Part shown: in pieces, positions 23,492 through 35,592 of the stretch
Numbering within the stretch: the stretch's first letter is position 1
How the letters are laid out: every line of letters starts with the position of its first letter
Assembly: GCA_950022295.1 (NCBI GenBank)
Contig: OX465596.1
Coordinates: forward strand, 8,060,001 to 8,124,000
Source: Bromus sterilis
Taxonomy: Eukaryota; Streptophyta; Magnoliopsida; Poales; Poaceae
Length of the DNA stretch: 64,000 nt
Reading direction: 5' to 3'
Made by a program: the position numbers and the translations under genes
The notes under the pieces: generated by a model
The model's database searches: none
What the model was told of the DNA's origin: nothing
The model's input: only the letters and a program-made list of their open reading frames with translations

Positions 23492-24539
23492 CTATGGGGG
23501 ATCAGGTGGGGTACGCGGAAGTGGTTCCGGAAGGACAGTTGGAATGCGAAAGCGCGCGGTGGGGGTGGACGCCGTGCGCCGCGGCGGCGGCGGCGGCGGC
23601 GGCGCGCGGAGAGGTGGAGTAGGGGGGAATGGAGAGGGGAAATGCCAACGATGGCGACGAGGTATCCGGCCTGGGCGTGGGCTGGTGGAGGCCTGGGTAC
23701 GTTTGAAAATGGGCCTAAATGGCCGTACCTTGTCAAACGTGGTGGCCGGCCTGAGTAGTAGTAACAACAACATTTCTGCGTTCAAAAGCCTTTGGTGAGG
23801 GCAACTAGGTACCCCCTTGGAAGCCGAAGATCACTTTCGATGCATTCAAAAGTAGATACATGTCGCACTTTGAGCGCACCTGAACTGTAGCTGCTCTCGT
23901 AGCTGCACACAAACTAAATTTGTGGTTGCGCCTGTTGCTGCGAGTGCACTAAAACTATAACTGCGTATGAACTAAATCTATGGCTGCATGAGAAGCAAAA
24001 TTGTGGCTCAAAAAAAAGTTTATCAAAACCTATCAACATAGAATCTAGGTTTAAAGATTTCAACGTGAGAAATACAACAGTGAAAACAGTTCATGATTTG
24101 AACAAGCGATTCAAAAAATATTTTTTAAAATGAATCTACGAAAAAAAACTTTAATTTCCTCATCCTCGTGAGGAGTGGGTAAACGGCTTAAAACTCTTTA
24201 ATGGCGACAAATGGCATGCATACTGCATACGTTACACCACTTATCAACACCGGAATAGAAAGTGAACTTCGCAAAATCATTTGATCCTTGGTTGCTCGCA
24301 TCGATTTTGAGCCTTCTGTATATGTGTATCTTTCTATAAGAAAAAGAGGCGGATCTCGAAGACCCACACTCCATTAAATCAACACAATGGTACAATTTAC
24401 AAGGAGACCCCTTAAAATGGGCTTACAAATTACGAATTGGAGCCTAAAACTTTCTAAAGAAACGCAATCGGGTCCCTGACCACTAGAAAAGCGTCGAATC
24501 TGCCGTCACTGACCCTAAAACTTTTTGAAGAAATTTTCC
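23492..24539. other. ABCI1 5' flank and intergenic
   Basis: 23492-23760 is GC-rich with a CGG-type triplet run at 23580-23602, suitable for leader and promoter of ABCI1. Open frames on the plus strand here and across ABCI1 are antisense shadows. Beyond 23800 nothing is recognised. Confidence 0.5.
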
Positions 24540-25248
24540 AGTTTATTTCCATTTTATGTTTTTAGAAATTTATACATATATTTTCTAAATATATGAATAC
24601 GATTGAAATATGCAATGCATATTGTTTTAATATGTGGTAATTTGTTTTTCATATTTGTGATACTTTTAAAATGCAAGATAGAGAATTTTCTAAGCATATG
24701 ATAAATATTTTTCAATATAATGAATAGTTTTGGAATACATGATGAAAATATTATATAAATATGCATCAAATGTTTTTAGTATGCAATTATCATCTTTTTA
24801 ATGTGGAGCAAATAGTTTTAAAATATGTGACTAATAATTTTCAAATATGCAATTATTATTTTTGAAAGATATATGGTTCACTTTTTAAATACATGACAAA
24901 ACACTTTCGAATTCGGATGGATGTTTTTAAATATACGACAAATTTTGGATGTACATGGTGAACATTTTTAAATATGGGCCAACATTTTTCATATACACGG
25001 TGAATATTTTGTAAAGATGGGACATTTTTAAAAAATATGCGATGAACATTTTTAAAGTAAACGAAGAACAATTTTTTAAACCAAATATTTTTTTTTTAAT
25101 ACATAGTGTTTTTTTAATATGCAAAATTGTTTTCTTTAACACGAGAGAACATTTTAAATACACGAAAAATACATATTAGATAAATGATAAATGTTTTTGA
25201 AGATGGAATCAACATTTCCTAAATATGCAATGAAACTTTTGTTATATA
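24540..25248. repeat. AT-rich degenerate short-period repeat
   Basis: Variants of 'acatgatgaatatttttaaatatg' recur irregularly, roughly every 25-35 bp, with scattered drift. It resembles a decayed minisatellite. The same texture continues after the MITE at 25249 and in the right-hand copy at 37617-38214. No gene is present; the lysine/phenylalanine-rich frames are by-products of the repeat. Confidence 0.6.
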
Positions 25249-25342
25249 CTCGCTCCATTCAAAATTAGATGACTTTCATTTGTGTACATGTCTAAATGCA
25301 TATGTGGACAAATGGAAGTCATTTAATTTGGAACAAAGGGAG
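25249..25342. mobile_element. Stowaway MITE, 94 bp
   Basis: ctcgctccattcaaaatta pairs with taatttggaacaaagggag. TA flanks are present at 25247-25248 and 25343-25344. A 5'-truncated copy lies at the right edge of the plastid insertion (37617-37675). Confidence 0.8.
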
Positions 25343-25827
25343 TACGTGATACACGTTTCTTAGATATGTAACGATCTTTTTGTTCTGAATACTTGATAAG
25401 CAAATTTTGAATAGACAATTAATATGTTTTGTCAAGATGAGACTTTTTTTTGAAATATACGATTACCATTTTTTAAGTAAACTAACACAACATTTTTTTA
25501 AATACATGGTGAATATTTAAAGTTGTGCAAGAAGTTTCTTAAAATATACGAGAACGTTTTTAAATACATGACAAATACTTTTCAGATACATGATGAATAT
25601 TTAATAAGATGGAATGAGCATTTTTTTAATATGCAACGAACATTTTTTTTTCTGAAAACGTGATAAGCATACTTTGAATACACTCTTAAAATAATTGAAT
25701 ACACAATGAATATTTTCACAAATACTCGATCATAATTTTTTTAAATGCGACGAATGATTTTGAAATATACTTCGGAACATTTTTATCACTCTTTTTGAAA
25801 ACTTTCTTTATTTGAAATTATAATATA
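25283..25827 (+). repeat. Left copy of the duplication flanking the plastid insertion
   Basis: From tgtacatgtctaaatg to tttatttgaaattataatata this matches 37617-38214 closely; the right copy has a few extra short insertions. It ends about 20 bp before the plastid sequence begins. Confidence 0.85.
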
Positions 25828-26048
25828 TATGATAAGCATACTTTGAATAGGGCGTTAGAACAGCTAAGTAAAATATACTTATAGAACAGCTAAGTAAACT
25901 ATCTTTATGTATTGTTTTAAGTATATTTATTACTATATTTATAGATACATTATGTAAACTGACCCACTTTAAATAGGAAAAAAAGAAAAAAGAAAAAAAA
26001 ACAGAATATTCTTTCTCATAGTTCTGAAATAGAGTTATTTATTTTATA

Positions 26049-26625
26049 TCTTACATTCTCAAGAAGTTGATCCCAATTCTCTCTACATGCAAGGTATCCA
26101 CCTCATCATCCCACTAAGCCAATCATTTAAATTTTCTTTCCCACTAAGACATGCAAAGTATGCCACATAAGGGAGCTCACATTAACTTCGCATGCGCATG
26201 CAGTTTATCAAATATAAATAAATATTAAGTTTTTTTGCACTCAAATTTATATGTGACTTTTTTAATAGAGAATCAAATTATAAGTTACCTCACATATTGT
26301 TTTTCTATGCGACAGTTTTTTTTTATTAATGCACATATGTAATTGCTATCATTGTAGTATGTTTAATCATGGTGATGTTTTCATGGTGTCTACTCAATAT
26401 TCTTTTGGTTTCATATCATCTGCCGATATATTATCAAGCTAATAAACTAAAAAAAAGACACTCATTTTTATTTATCATCATTTTTTCTTAATTTTTTACT
26501 CTATACAATAATAATTTTAAAGAAATTATAATTGTATTATATTATGTTTCATAAATTTTCCTATATTTAAAAATATTAAATTATTTATTAACAGTTCCCG
26601 CAGCAACGCGCGGGGTATTATCTAG
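26049..26625 (+). mobile_element. Non-autonomous Helitron, 577 bp
   Basis: It starts TCTTACATTCTCAAGAAG and ends cccgcagcaacgcgcgggg (stem) then tattatCTAG. Flanking bases are A (26048) and T (26626). The sequence on both sides reads as plastid ndhC-trnV spacer, so this element entered the NUPT after it arrived. There is no coding capacity. Its 5' end matches the Helitron at 8115-8471. Confidence 0.85.
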
Positions 26626-27072
26626 TTTTTATAGTTTTACTTCTTATTATACCGCATAGATTAGTCCTACTATCTTTATTAGGTTCTAATTAGTAGTATT
26701 CTCATTTTTATTTAATAGTCTCTTATTATTATTAAATATTAAATAAAGGATAGAGCTATTCCCTTTTCTAGAGATTCTAGAGAAACCGATAAAAAGTGAA
26801 ATGATAGAGTTTTCTTAATGTAAGAATTAGATCTACATACACCATATCTAAATAGAATGGAAATCCAAAAGAAAAGGAGTTGGGATTCCATTGGATGAAT
26901 CTTCAAAGAAGATGCAGCACAGAGGAAATAAAATCTAAACTAAACTCTTTTGTTTGAACAAAAAAGATTATTGTTTCACCGAGGAAAAGAGAGAAGTTCT
27001 GGATAAATTGACAATGCTGAATTGAATTGATTAATTTAAGATATGCGTATTCCACATTAATGGGAGTACATT

Positions 27073-27435
27073 ATGTTTCTGCTTCACGAATATGGTATTT
27101 TTTGGACATTTCTAATAATAGCAAGCCTTATTCCTATTTTGGCATTTTGGATTTCAGGGCTTTTATCCCCGGTTAGTGAAGGACCAGAGAAGCTTTCGAG
27201 TTATGAATCGGCTATAGAACCCATGGGAGGGGCTTGGGTACAATTCCTAATACGCTATTATATGTTTGCGCTCGTTTTTGTTGTTTTTAATGTGGAAACC
27301 GTCTTTCTATACCCTTGGGCAATGAGTTTCGACGTATTGGGTGCATCCGTTTTTATCGAAGCTTTCATTTTCGTGCTTATCTTAGTTCTCGATTTAGTTT
27401 ATGCATGGAGAAAAGGAGCCTTGGAATGGTCTTAA
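27073..27435 (+). pseudogene. ndhC: Plastid-derived ndhC copy (open frame)
   Basis: This is a 120-residue full-length frame for NAD(P)H-plastoquinone oxidoreductase subunit 3, starting MFLLHEYGIFWTFL and ending WRKGALEWS. Three hydrophobic spans match the family: about residues 9-31, 60-82 and 88-110. In the plastid it is a membrane-arm subunit of the NDH complex. Here it is a nuclear copy without a transit peptide or nuclear promoter, so it is not expected to function even though it has no stop. Several residues differ from the grass plastid protein as I recall it, including R59 changed to L and D73 changed to N. The stop overlaps the ndhK start, as in plastids. Confidence 0.92.
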
Positions 27436-27993
27436 CTGAATATTTAGACCAAAAAAAAGAAGGAAAAGATTCTATTGAGATAGTTATGAATCTATAATAC
27501 TATAATAGATCATCCACACTATCTTTTCTATCTTTACATGCAGCCTATCCACATCAGCACCAGTGCCACATCAGCGTTAAATTAGAGGCTTACAAGTAGG
27601 ACCCGCCACAATAGAGATCATACACGTTGGCTTCATTTGCTACTGTTCGCGGGACCCCAACGAGGACAGACGAAACGAAATCCAGCCCACCACGGTACCA
27701 CCTGTGTCTCTCTCCCAGCGTTGTGCACACGCCGCCAATCCAGCCCAACACACACACACCCTGATTTCCTCCTTCCTCCACCGCTTTCCCCTATCCTCCT
27801 CCACTCCGGCTCGCCGCCTGCCGCTTTCCCCTGTCCCTCCTCCTCCACTCAGGCGCGCCGCCCGCCAGGATCCCGCGCCGCCCGTCAGGATCCCATCTCA
27901 CAGGCAAGACCGCTGGGCCGGCTCCCCCATGCGCATGCCACACCCTGCGTATCTTCCCCTGTCGCGATGGAAAGCGAACAACCATTTAACTAA

Positions 27994-30900
27994 GAGTAAA
28001 ATGCACCCGCGGTCCTAATTCTTTCTCTAAAGTGTCAACTGAGTCCTAATTCTTTCAAAATGCATATTTGAGTCCTAAATCTTTTTAGATTGTTTACACG
28101 AGGTCCTAATCCGGTCTGACCAACTCTTTGACCGGCGCCACGTAGACAAGAGCCCCCAAACCTAAATCAGCGGCAGTCTATTCCTCTTCTCCACCCCTCT
28201 TTGGAAGAACAGAGGCGATCGACTTCCGTCCAAAAACAAAACAGGGGCGATCCACGGCGGAGGCGCTGCTCCGGTGAGAAGAGCCGTTCATCTCAGCCGT
28301 GTGTCCGGCGGCGGCGCCGCTAGGATGGCGCCCGTGCTGCGGCGACCCGGAGATCCTCCTCCGCGATACGGTCAGTGCTCGTAACCCTCTCCGTCCCTCG
28401 ATTCTACTTTTCTTGCGGATTCCGATTAGTTCGAATCAATCAGTGCTAGTGTTTGACTGAATCCATTGCTATCTAGGACCGCATGAGGAGCTTTTCACTG
28501 TGGAAATCAACTACGCTGGATTTTTGTGTGGATTTGGCCGGTCGAAGACATATGTTGATGGGAAAGTTGCTTTGTTCGATGGATGCGAAGTAGATACTTG
28601 GTCTCCTCTCTGGCTCAATGATTTTATGAAGCAATTAGGAAATAGTGACCAATCCAAGATTGTTTTGTACTGGTTGCTCCCTGGAAAGAATTTAGATGAT
28701 GGACTGCGGATTGTGGATTGTGACACTGACACTTTGCACATGACAGCAGTTGTTCCAAAGTTTCAGTACTTTCAATTGTTTGTTGATCACAAAGACATGA
28801 CATTTGACAATGCAATTGACGATATTCATGTTAGTGGTACACCTGATATGCCTCCTGTAGTAAGCCCTAAATCTTATTGCTTTACCACTTCAATTACGAG
28901 AAGTCCCAGGTCCCAGGTGAAAGCTACAAAGTTTAATGCAGGCAGCAGAAATGAAGAGAGCAGCAGTGTTCCATTGGGACAAAATGTTGGACACGAGCTT
29001 AGAAGAAGCAGAAGAAATTTTGTGGTGGAAGAAGAAACCCCCAACGAAAATGACAGTGGCAGTGATGAAAGTGAATGGGATTCAGACTGGGTTGACTCTG
29101 ACAATGAAGTAGGTAAAGACGATGATGATTTATATGAAGAATGGGTTGATGAAAAATTTGAGAAGAAGAAAAAGAACAAATCTGAATGGGAGGAGGGCAG
29201 TGACTATGATTCAGATGAGTTGCAAGAGCTACAAGATTCAGAGCTTGAGGATAGTGATGGAATAGAGGAAGTGGAAGTACTTGATGCTCAAGGAAGGAAA
29301 AAAATGAAGAAGAAAGTGAAGCTTAAAAGGTGGAGGCCAGAAAACATGAAAGATGTTAGTTTTAAGATAGGCATGGTGTTCCTGTCTGTCATTGAACTGA
29401 GAGCAGCAATACAAGAATACATTGTCAGACAAAGAGTGCGGATAGAGTATAAGAAAAATGATTTGCAGAGGGTAAGAGCATGTTGTGTTGGAGATTGTCC
29501 CTGGTTCTTATTTGCTGCACCTGACAGCAGGACCAAAGCATGGGTTGTGAAGAAGTATGTAGGTGAACATACATGTGAAAGAGAGTGGGCACTGAAGCAA
29601 TTTACAGCAAGATATTTGGCTGGCAAGTATGTGGAAACATTTAGGGCTGATGAGAAGATGTCATTGCAGAACTTTGCCAGGCTTGTTCAGTTGGACTACA
29701 ACATGCTTCCTACAAGAAGCAAGCTAGCTAGAGCAAGGAGGATTGCACTAAAGAAAATTAATGGAGATGAACTGGAGCAGTATAATTTACTATGGGACTT
29801 TGCTGCTGAAATCAGAAGGTCAAACCCCGGCAGTACGATGTTTGTAAATGCAAAGAATGGAAAGTTTGAGAACTGCTACATGTCCTTAGATGCATGTAAA
29901 AAGGGTTTTCTGCTAGGTTGTAGGCCCATTATATGCATTGATGGGTGTCACATTAAGAACAAGTATGGTGGAGTGATGCTGACAGCCGTTGGAGTTGATC
30001 CCAATGATTGTATCTTTCCCATTGCAATTTCTATAGTAGAAGTGGAAGATACTAACACATGGAAGTGGTTTTTGAACACATTAAAGGAGGATCTTGGCAT
30101 AGATAACACAGCCCCATGGACACTTATGAGTGATAGGCAGAAGGTACCAACTTTGTAGCATTACATTATATTTCTGAATCTGTAGCATTACATTATATTT
30201 CTGACAAAAATATTTATTGTAGGGGCTTATCAATGCTGTCAATGCACTATTTCCTGATGCACAACATAGGTTTTGCGTAAGGCATCTACATCAAAACTTT
30301 GCAAAGAATTGGAAAGGTGATGTTTTTAAGAACAAGTTGTGGAAGATTGCTAGAGCTACACATGAGGCTGACTGGAATAAATACATGCAAGAGATGAAAG
30401 AACTGGACCAGGGTGCATTTGAATATTTGGATCAAATTGACCCGAGGCAGTGGTGCAAGGCTTATTTTCATGAGCTCCCAAAGTGTGATCTGCTCCTGAA
30501 CAACAGTTGTGAAGTGTTCAACAAGTAAGTGCAATTTCTCATTGTTAAATGTAGCATTTTCATTTTGTCAGCACTGTAGTAGTTCATTTGTTCTAACTGT
30601 AATAATTTCATAGGTATATACTTGATGCCAGAGAAATGCCTATAGTTACTTGTCTTAAAAAGATCAAGGATCAATTAATGACTAGGTTCTATAGCAAGAA
30701 TGTGGAATCTGAAGAGATGTGTGGTAAAATTTGTCCCAAAATTAGGAAGAAATTGGACAAAAATATTAGCATGTCCAATAACTGCAAAGTATTACCTGCT
30801 GGTCAGCACATCTTTCATGTTATAGGCATGATTGGGGAGTATGATGTCAACATACAGAAGGAGATGTGCTCTTGTAGGGCCTGGCAGCTTTCAGGAATTC

Positions 30901-32504
30901 CATGTAGACATGGAGTGGCATGTTTAAGGCATGAAAGAATTAAGCCAGAGAATGTGGTAAACAAGTGCTATAGCATTGATGCTTTCAAAGCTGCTTACGG
31001 AAACATCATAATGCCATGTAGTGATCCTAGAGTGTGGCCAAAAACTAATGGGCCTTCAATGCTACCACCACACTATGAGAAGCAAGTTGGCAGGCCTGGA
31101 AAGAAGAGAAAGAAGAACCCAGTAGAGGAGGACAATGGAACTAGGATGAGTAGACATGGCATTGTAGGCCACTGTAGTGTGTGCAATCAACCAGGACACA
31201 ACAAAAGAAAGTGCCCTGAACTAGGGAGAGGTCAACATACATCAGCAGCAACAGAAGAACTAGCAGCTATACAAGAGCCAACAATAGCACAAGAGCCAGC
31301 AGCAGAAGCAGAAAATGAGCCAGCTACAGAAGAGCCACAACCACTTCAAATTGTGCTTCCGGAAGCACATGAAATAACTAAATTACCAGTCAAGAGGAGG
31401 CCAAGTTCCAAGGTGCATTTCTCTCAATTTTTTAGATTTTTCTTAAATGTTGAAACTTTTCTCAAATTACATTGCTCAACAACATTTGTGCATTTTCTGC
31501 AGAAAAAGGCATGTCCACAAGTCGACAGAAGTACATGTGCATCTAATATGATTTCTTCTTCTATGACTTATGATCTTGCTTCCTCTACTGTGATTGAGAT
31601 TTTACAGGACCAAGTGAGTGCATATTTTCAAATGAAATGTTCCTAAATGCATTTTCATCTCTTCTGCTACAAATTCAACTATATTTACTAACTAAATGTC
31701 TGGTGTGTAGGCTATATCTACTCAACAATCTCAAACAACAGTGCCAGCTCCTCTGCCAGAAAGTCAGTTCATTGCAAACTGCAAAGATGCCATGCCCCCT
31801 CCAAGAATCCATACTACTGCAACACTTGGCTTGAAGAGAAGGAAGAAAGTATCAAAAACTAATGAAAACAAAGCCCCAACAAAGGCTAAAAAGTGAAATG
31901 TTTCTTGGAAAAAAGCAAATGGTCTGTACTGTTAGGATAGTACTATTTTGTTAGGATAGTACATGGTTTGAACTGAAACCTGATATTGTCGTGTTGCTGT
32001 AGGTTTCACACAAACCATGAAACTGCTATATTTCAGACTACTTTTAAGATCAGCACCTTAAGACCTTATGTGGCTATGTTTTAGACTAATTGTAAGTTCC
32101 CCAATTGGTGCAATTTCTCACTGTATTGTTGGTTATTTTTGTTTGCTGAAAATGTTGCCAAAACACTGAAAAACAAACAAAATGCTGTCAAAAAATTATG
32201 AAAAACAAAAAATCTCTAGAGCCGGACATGGCGCTGGAGCAGCGGCAGAACGAAGAGAGCAGGGAGGGAAAACACCTAGGGATGGTGGAATGTGGAGGAG
32301 AGATGCTTGAGGGGCCATATTGCATAGATCTCCAGCCGCCAGCCACGTCAAAGCGCCACGCAAGCTGGTCAGCGCTGGTCAGACCGGATTAGGACCTCGC
32401 GTAAACAATCTAAAAAGATTTAGGACTCAAATATGCATTTTGAAAGAATTAGGACTCAGTTGACACTATAGAGAAAGAATTAGGACCGCGGGTGCATTTT
32501 ACTC
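27994..32504 (+). mobile_element. Mutator-like element (MULE), 4.5 kb, apparently complete
   Basis: Terminal inverted repeats at 27994-28122 and 32376-32504 are 129 bp each with two mismatches. A perfect 9-bp target duplication, tttaactaa, lies at 27985-27993 and 32505-32513, as expected for Mutator elements. The repeats contain three gtcctaa-type subrepeats each. It carries one transposase gene. It lies inside the 7.3-kb Helitron, so it is either the youngest insertion or was carried in by the Helitron. Confidence 0.95.
28325..31896 (+). CDS. MuDR-type transposase, six exons, 1036 residues
   Basis: Predicted exons are 28325-28370, 28477-30143, 30223-30524, 30614-31412, 31503-31613 and 31711-31896. 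All introns are GT-AG and the total is 3111 nt without a stop. The ATG at 28325 (MAPVLRRPGDPPPR) is the only start that joins the PB1-like region (about 18-120, ELFTVEINYAGF). Acidic and lysine-rich linkers (200-300) follow, then a MuDR DNA-binding region (about 308-388, with CCVGDCPWF and HTC). The MULE catalytic core has ICIDGCHIKNKYGG (D504) and LMSDRQKG (D568); I did not place the catalytic glutamate. A SWIM finger, CSCRAWQLSGIPCRH (757-771), and a CCHC knuckle (C859, C862, H867, C872) complete the usual order. Introns 4 and 5 are weaker calls. Confidence 0.88.
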
Positions 32505-34817
32505 TTTAACTAATTGATGTTGGACGCTCCTTCTCCTAATAATGACGGCGCTCGACTTCCTCTCCCCACCATCTCCGCAAGAAGAAACTGTTGGATTGTG
32601 CTTTAAATTCTGGTTGGCCTCCCCTCATTTCCTTCCCCGTCGACCCTTACTCTTCATATTCTCTTCTTCCTCACGTTGGATCTTCTTCCTCTTGCTCTCC
32701 TCATTGCAGAACCATCTCATTCCTGTGAATTTGAATTGATTTTTCTCTTATACATACCTAATGTTGTTATATGTGGCTCTCTGTAGGTGCAGATTTGATC
32801 CGATTGTACGTCGCCATTAAAGATCGATGCGGATTTGCTGGCACTCGATGAATCGGTAATGCTTATATGGGTTAAGAGTTTAACTGCATCGCTCGCCAGT
32901 CCATTATCGTTGGGTTTTTCCTTTCTCTGGTCTCTTGATTCACATGAGATTATGCCTCCAGGGGTTGATGTCTGGTCACCAGAAAGTATGGATCTCAGCC
33001 TCTGTCTCTCTGATTAGGAATGTTTCATATTGGCTTTTTTTTCTTTAGATCTAATCTTCAGGGTGGAATTTGATTTCCAGGTATGTTTACCCATATTTCC
33101 AATTCTATACATTTTGCACTAATTATTAAGAGTAAGAAAGTTTTTGCTCCACCATTTCTTCCCATGCAGCCTTGCCGAAAGATGTACTGTCCTGATCAAC
33201 TTATGTTATGCCACCCCAAGTCCCCTTTGTGTATTTTGTATTGATTTTGTGTGCTTCGTTGAGTTGAACAAAGGTGTCTCTTTGTAAGTGTACATTGGAT
33301 TATACCCTGATACATGCCTACTCTCGAGCCTGCAAGTTGATATCCTCACTGGTCAAAGCATGCACCACCTTGTCTTGCTTTCACGACATCTGCTTCACCA
33401 GGAGTGTTGTAGTATCCACAGTTCCACACACCTGTCGGTAACCTTAACGAGTGGTTAATTAGTTAATAACTAAAGCAATTCAAAGATTTTTTTAGTTAGA
33501 ATAATTATGATTGATCCATGTTTTCGTTATTACTTTTTTTTGCATTTGTGGAAACCTGGAGTCTTTTACAGGAGTTCACACTGCAAAGACATTCAGGCTT
33601 TGCATATGTGTCAATGCAGGTTCCGTTGCAATCCATGACTAAAGAACATATAGATCTCATTTCTGTCTATTTTGTCATGTTGGTATATCCCCTCTCCTTT
33701 TACTTTCTCAGTTTACTCTTATTTCAGTTTGAAGACGCACCAAGAATTTCTTCAAGAACATCAAGCTAGCACAACTCAAGTACGCAATAGGTATTGTTTT
33801 TATGCTATTGTAAACCTGAAGTGGCAAGCCCCATGTTGCCATCATAACTTTAGATTAGCTAAACTGGATTCACAATACATAGCAGGTTCCATTGTTTGTT
33901 CATTCTGATTTATAAATGTTGCTTTCTATATAGTAATAAGTTAAGTAAGTATCTGACAACATATTCTGTAGGAAAGATACAACCAAGCTACATCTATAAT
34001 TCCTTGCATCAGACTTCCTTTGAAACTTTAAGAGGTAAATGGCTTACCTATCTATTGAAAATGTCTTGAACTGTTAAAACCATATCAAGTGTCTGCTCAT
34101 GTTTCTCTCTTGGCGGCTTGATGCCTATATTTAGGTGAGTTTTCCCTCTGCTAACATTTCTCATCTTACATAATCATATGGAGTAATGCCTGCACACGCA
34201 TAGTGCACTTTGTAAGCAAAAGAAACCATATTTTTGTTTTTGTTAAGTATATGCATTCATTTGTGGGTTGCAGAAAAAATTAAAGTGGGCTAAATACCAG
34301 ATAGTGGTGCATGTGTTATCATTACAAGTTGCAGTTAAACATAGCATTGCAATATATTCATGAGTGAACTATTTGGATCTTCTTTTGTGACTTGAATCCT
34401 TCTTTAGTTTTTACTCGAGTGCATAGCAAAAATAACTTCCATATGGCTCTCTTTTATTCTTCAATTCAACATGCTTAACTCTAAAAGATTCAATATTTTT
34501 CAATGCCATTTCATAACTCGCCAAAGCTAACAATTCCCTTTTGTGAACTGCAAATGTTTCAGTTGTCTTACAAGCCAGCCTAACAAACGAGGACCGAAAT
34601 ACATGACTATGTATATCATATTAGTGCCAAGTCTAAGTCTACGTCAAGTATTCATGTATTCTTTCACCATTTCAAATAAAAATAATGTTATTACATCAAT
34701 TTATTTATTTCATATCAACTTTTCTTTTTTTCGTTTGAAGTTATTTATGTGTTTTGAGTAGATTATATAAAGAATAAAATTTAGAAGTCCCGCAGCAACG
34801 CGCGGGGTATCATCTAG

Positions 34818-35123
34818 TTTTATTGAGTTTCCCTTACTTGACCAAACAAGTTCCAATTCTGTTATTTCAACTACACCAAATGATCTTTCGAATTGGTCAA
34901 GACTCTCCAGTTTATGGCCCCTTCTATAAGGTACCAGTTGTTGTTTCATTGAATTTGCTTCATTAATAGGCTCACGATTCGACTTTGATTGTTATGGATT
35001 GGTACCAAGATCAAGTCCTAGGCAAGCAGACCTAATTTTAATAGTCGGTACGTAACAATGAAAATGGCTCCCTCTTTAGTGAGGTTATGCGAGCAAATGC
35101 CTGAACCAAAATAAGTCATTGCT
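34818..35123 (+). pseudogene. ndhK: Decayed middle part of ndhK
   Basis: Plastid ndhK codons resume directly after the Helitron CTAG (ATT GAG TTT CCC at 34822). A stop occurs at 34927-34929, a frame change near 35050 and another stop near 35111. Confidence 0.9.
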
Positions 35124-35592
35124 ATGGGAGCATGTACTATTACAGGGGGAATGTTTAGTACGAATTCCTATAGTACTTTTCGGGGAGTTGATAAGTTAAT
35201 TCCTGTGGATGTCTACTTGCCGGGGTGCCCACCTAAACCGGAGGCAGTTATAGATGCCCTAACAAAACTTCGTAAGAAGATATCACGAGAAATAGTTGAG
35301 GATCGAACTCTATCTCAAAATAAAAATAGATGTTTTACTACCAGTCACAAGCTTTATGTTAGGCGTAGTACTCATACAGGAACTTATGAGCAAGAATGGC
35401 TATATCAATCACCATCTACATTAGAAATATCTTCTGAAACTTTTTTCAAATCCAAAAGTCCAGTACCTTCCTACAAATTAGTGAATTAGGAGTGGAGGGG
35501 TTATTTTGTGTAGAAAAATAAAAAGTAGGGCAATCTTTCAAACCTGCATCCGAAATGTGAAATATTTATATAAAGAGGAAGAGATGAAGACA

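Larger units (their letters stand above)
27491..34817 (+). mobile_element. Helitron of 7.3 kb inserted in ndhK
   Basis: The 5' end TCTATAATACTATAATAG and the 3' end cccgcagcaacgcgcgggg, tatcatCTAG fit grass Helitron termini. The host bases are A (27490) and T (34818). Joining the host sides gives the ndhK frame again with two mismatches (tctaattgag reads ttttattgag). No Rep/helicase is visible, so it is non-autonomous. Apart from the Mutator-like element it holds gene-like pieces: a GC-rich segment at 27640-27980 and 32514-32740, where an exon-like stretch beginning MTALDFLSPPSPQEE precedes an intron-like ttgcag. These may be captured gene fragments. Confidence 0.88.
27426..35489 (+). pseudogene. 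ndhK: Plastid-derived ndhK, split by a Helitron
   Basis: Subunit K of the plastid NDH complex begins at 27426 inside the end of ndhC. It runs 21 codons plus two bases to 27490, is interrupted by a 7327-bp Helitron, and resumes at 34818. Other lesions are TAA at 34927-34929 where TAT is expected (before GTSCCFIEFA), an apparent one-base deletion near 35050, and TAA near 35111. The downstream open part from 35124 (MGACTITGGMFS...) to 35489 keeps the conserved iron-sulphur subunit sequence. It cannot produce a complete protein. Confidence 0.93.

Noticed and set aside
22896..23798. 300-codon plus-strand frame and its overlapping neighbour
   Set aside because: Antisense to ABCI1. The minus frame carries all the ATPase motifs, so these are shadows.
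28500..30158. Single-exon MULE protein starting at 28500
   Set aside because: Position 28500 is GTG, and an upstream exon at 28325-28370 joins in frame to supply a normal ATG and the family N-terminus. The last four codons lie in an intron.
35506..35592. N-terminal extension of ndhJ
   Set aside because: Plastid ndhJ starts at the internal ATG 35593; the upstream codons are intergenic spacer.
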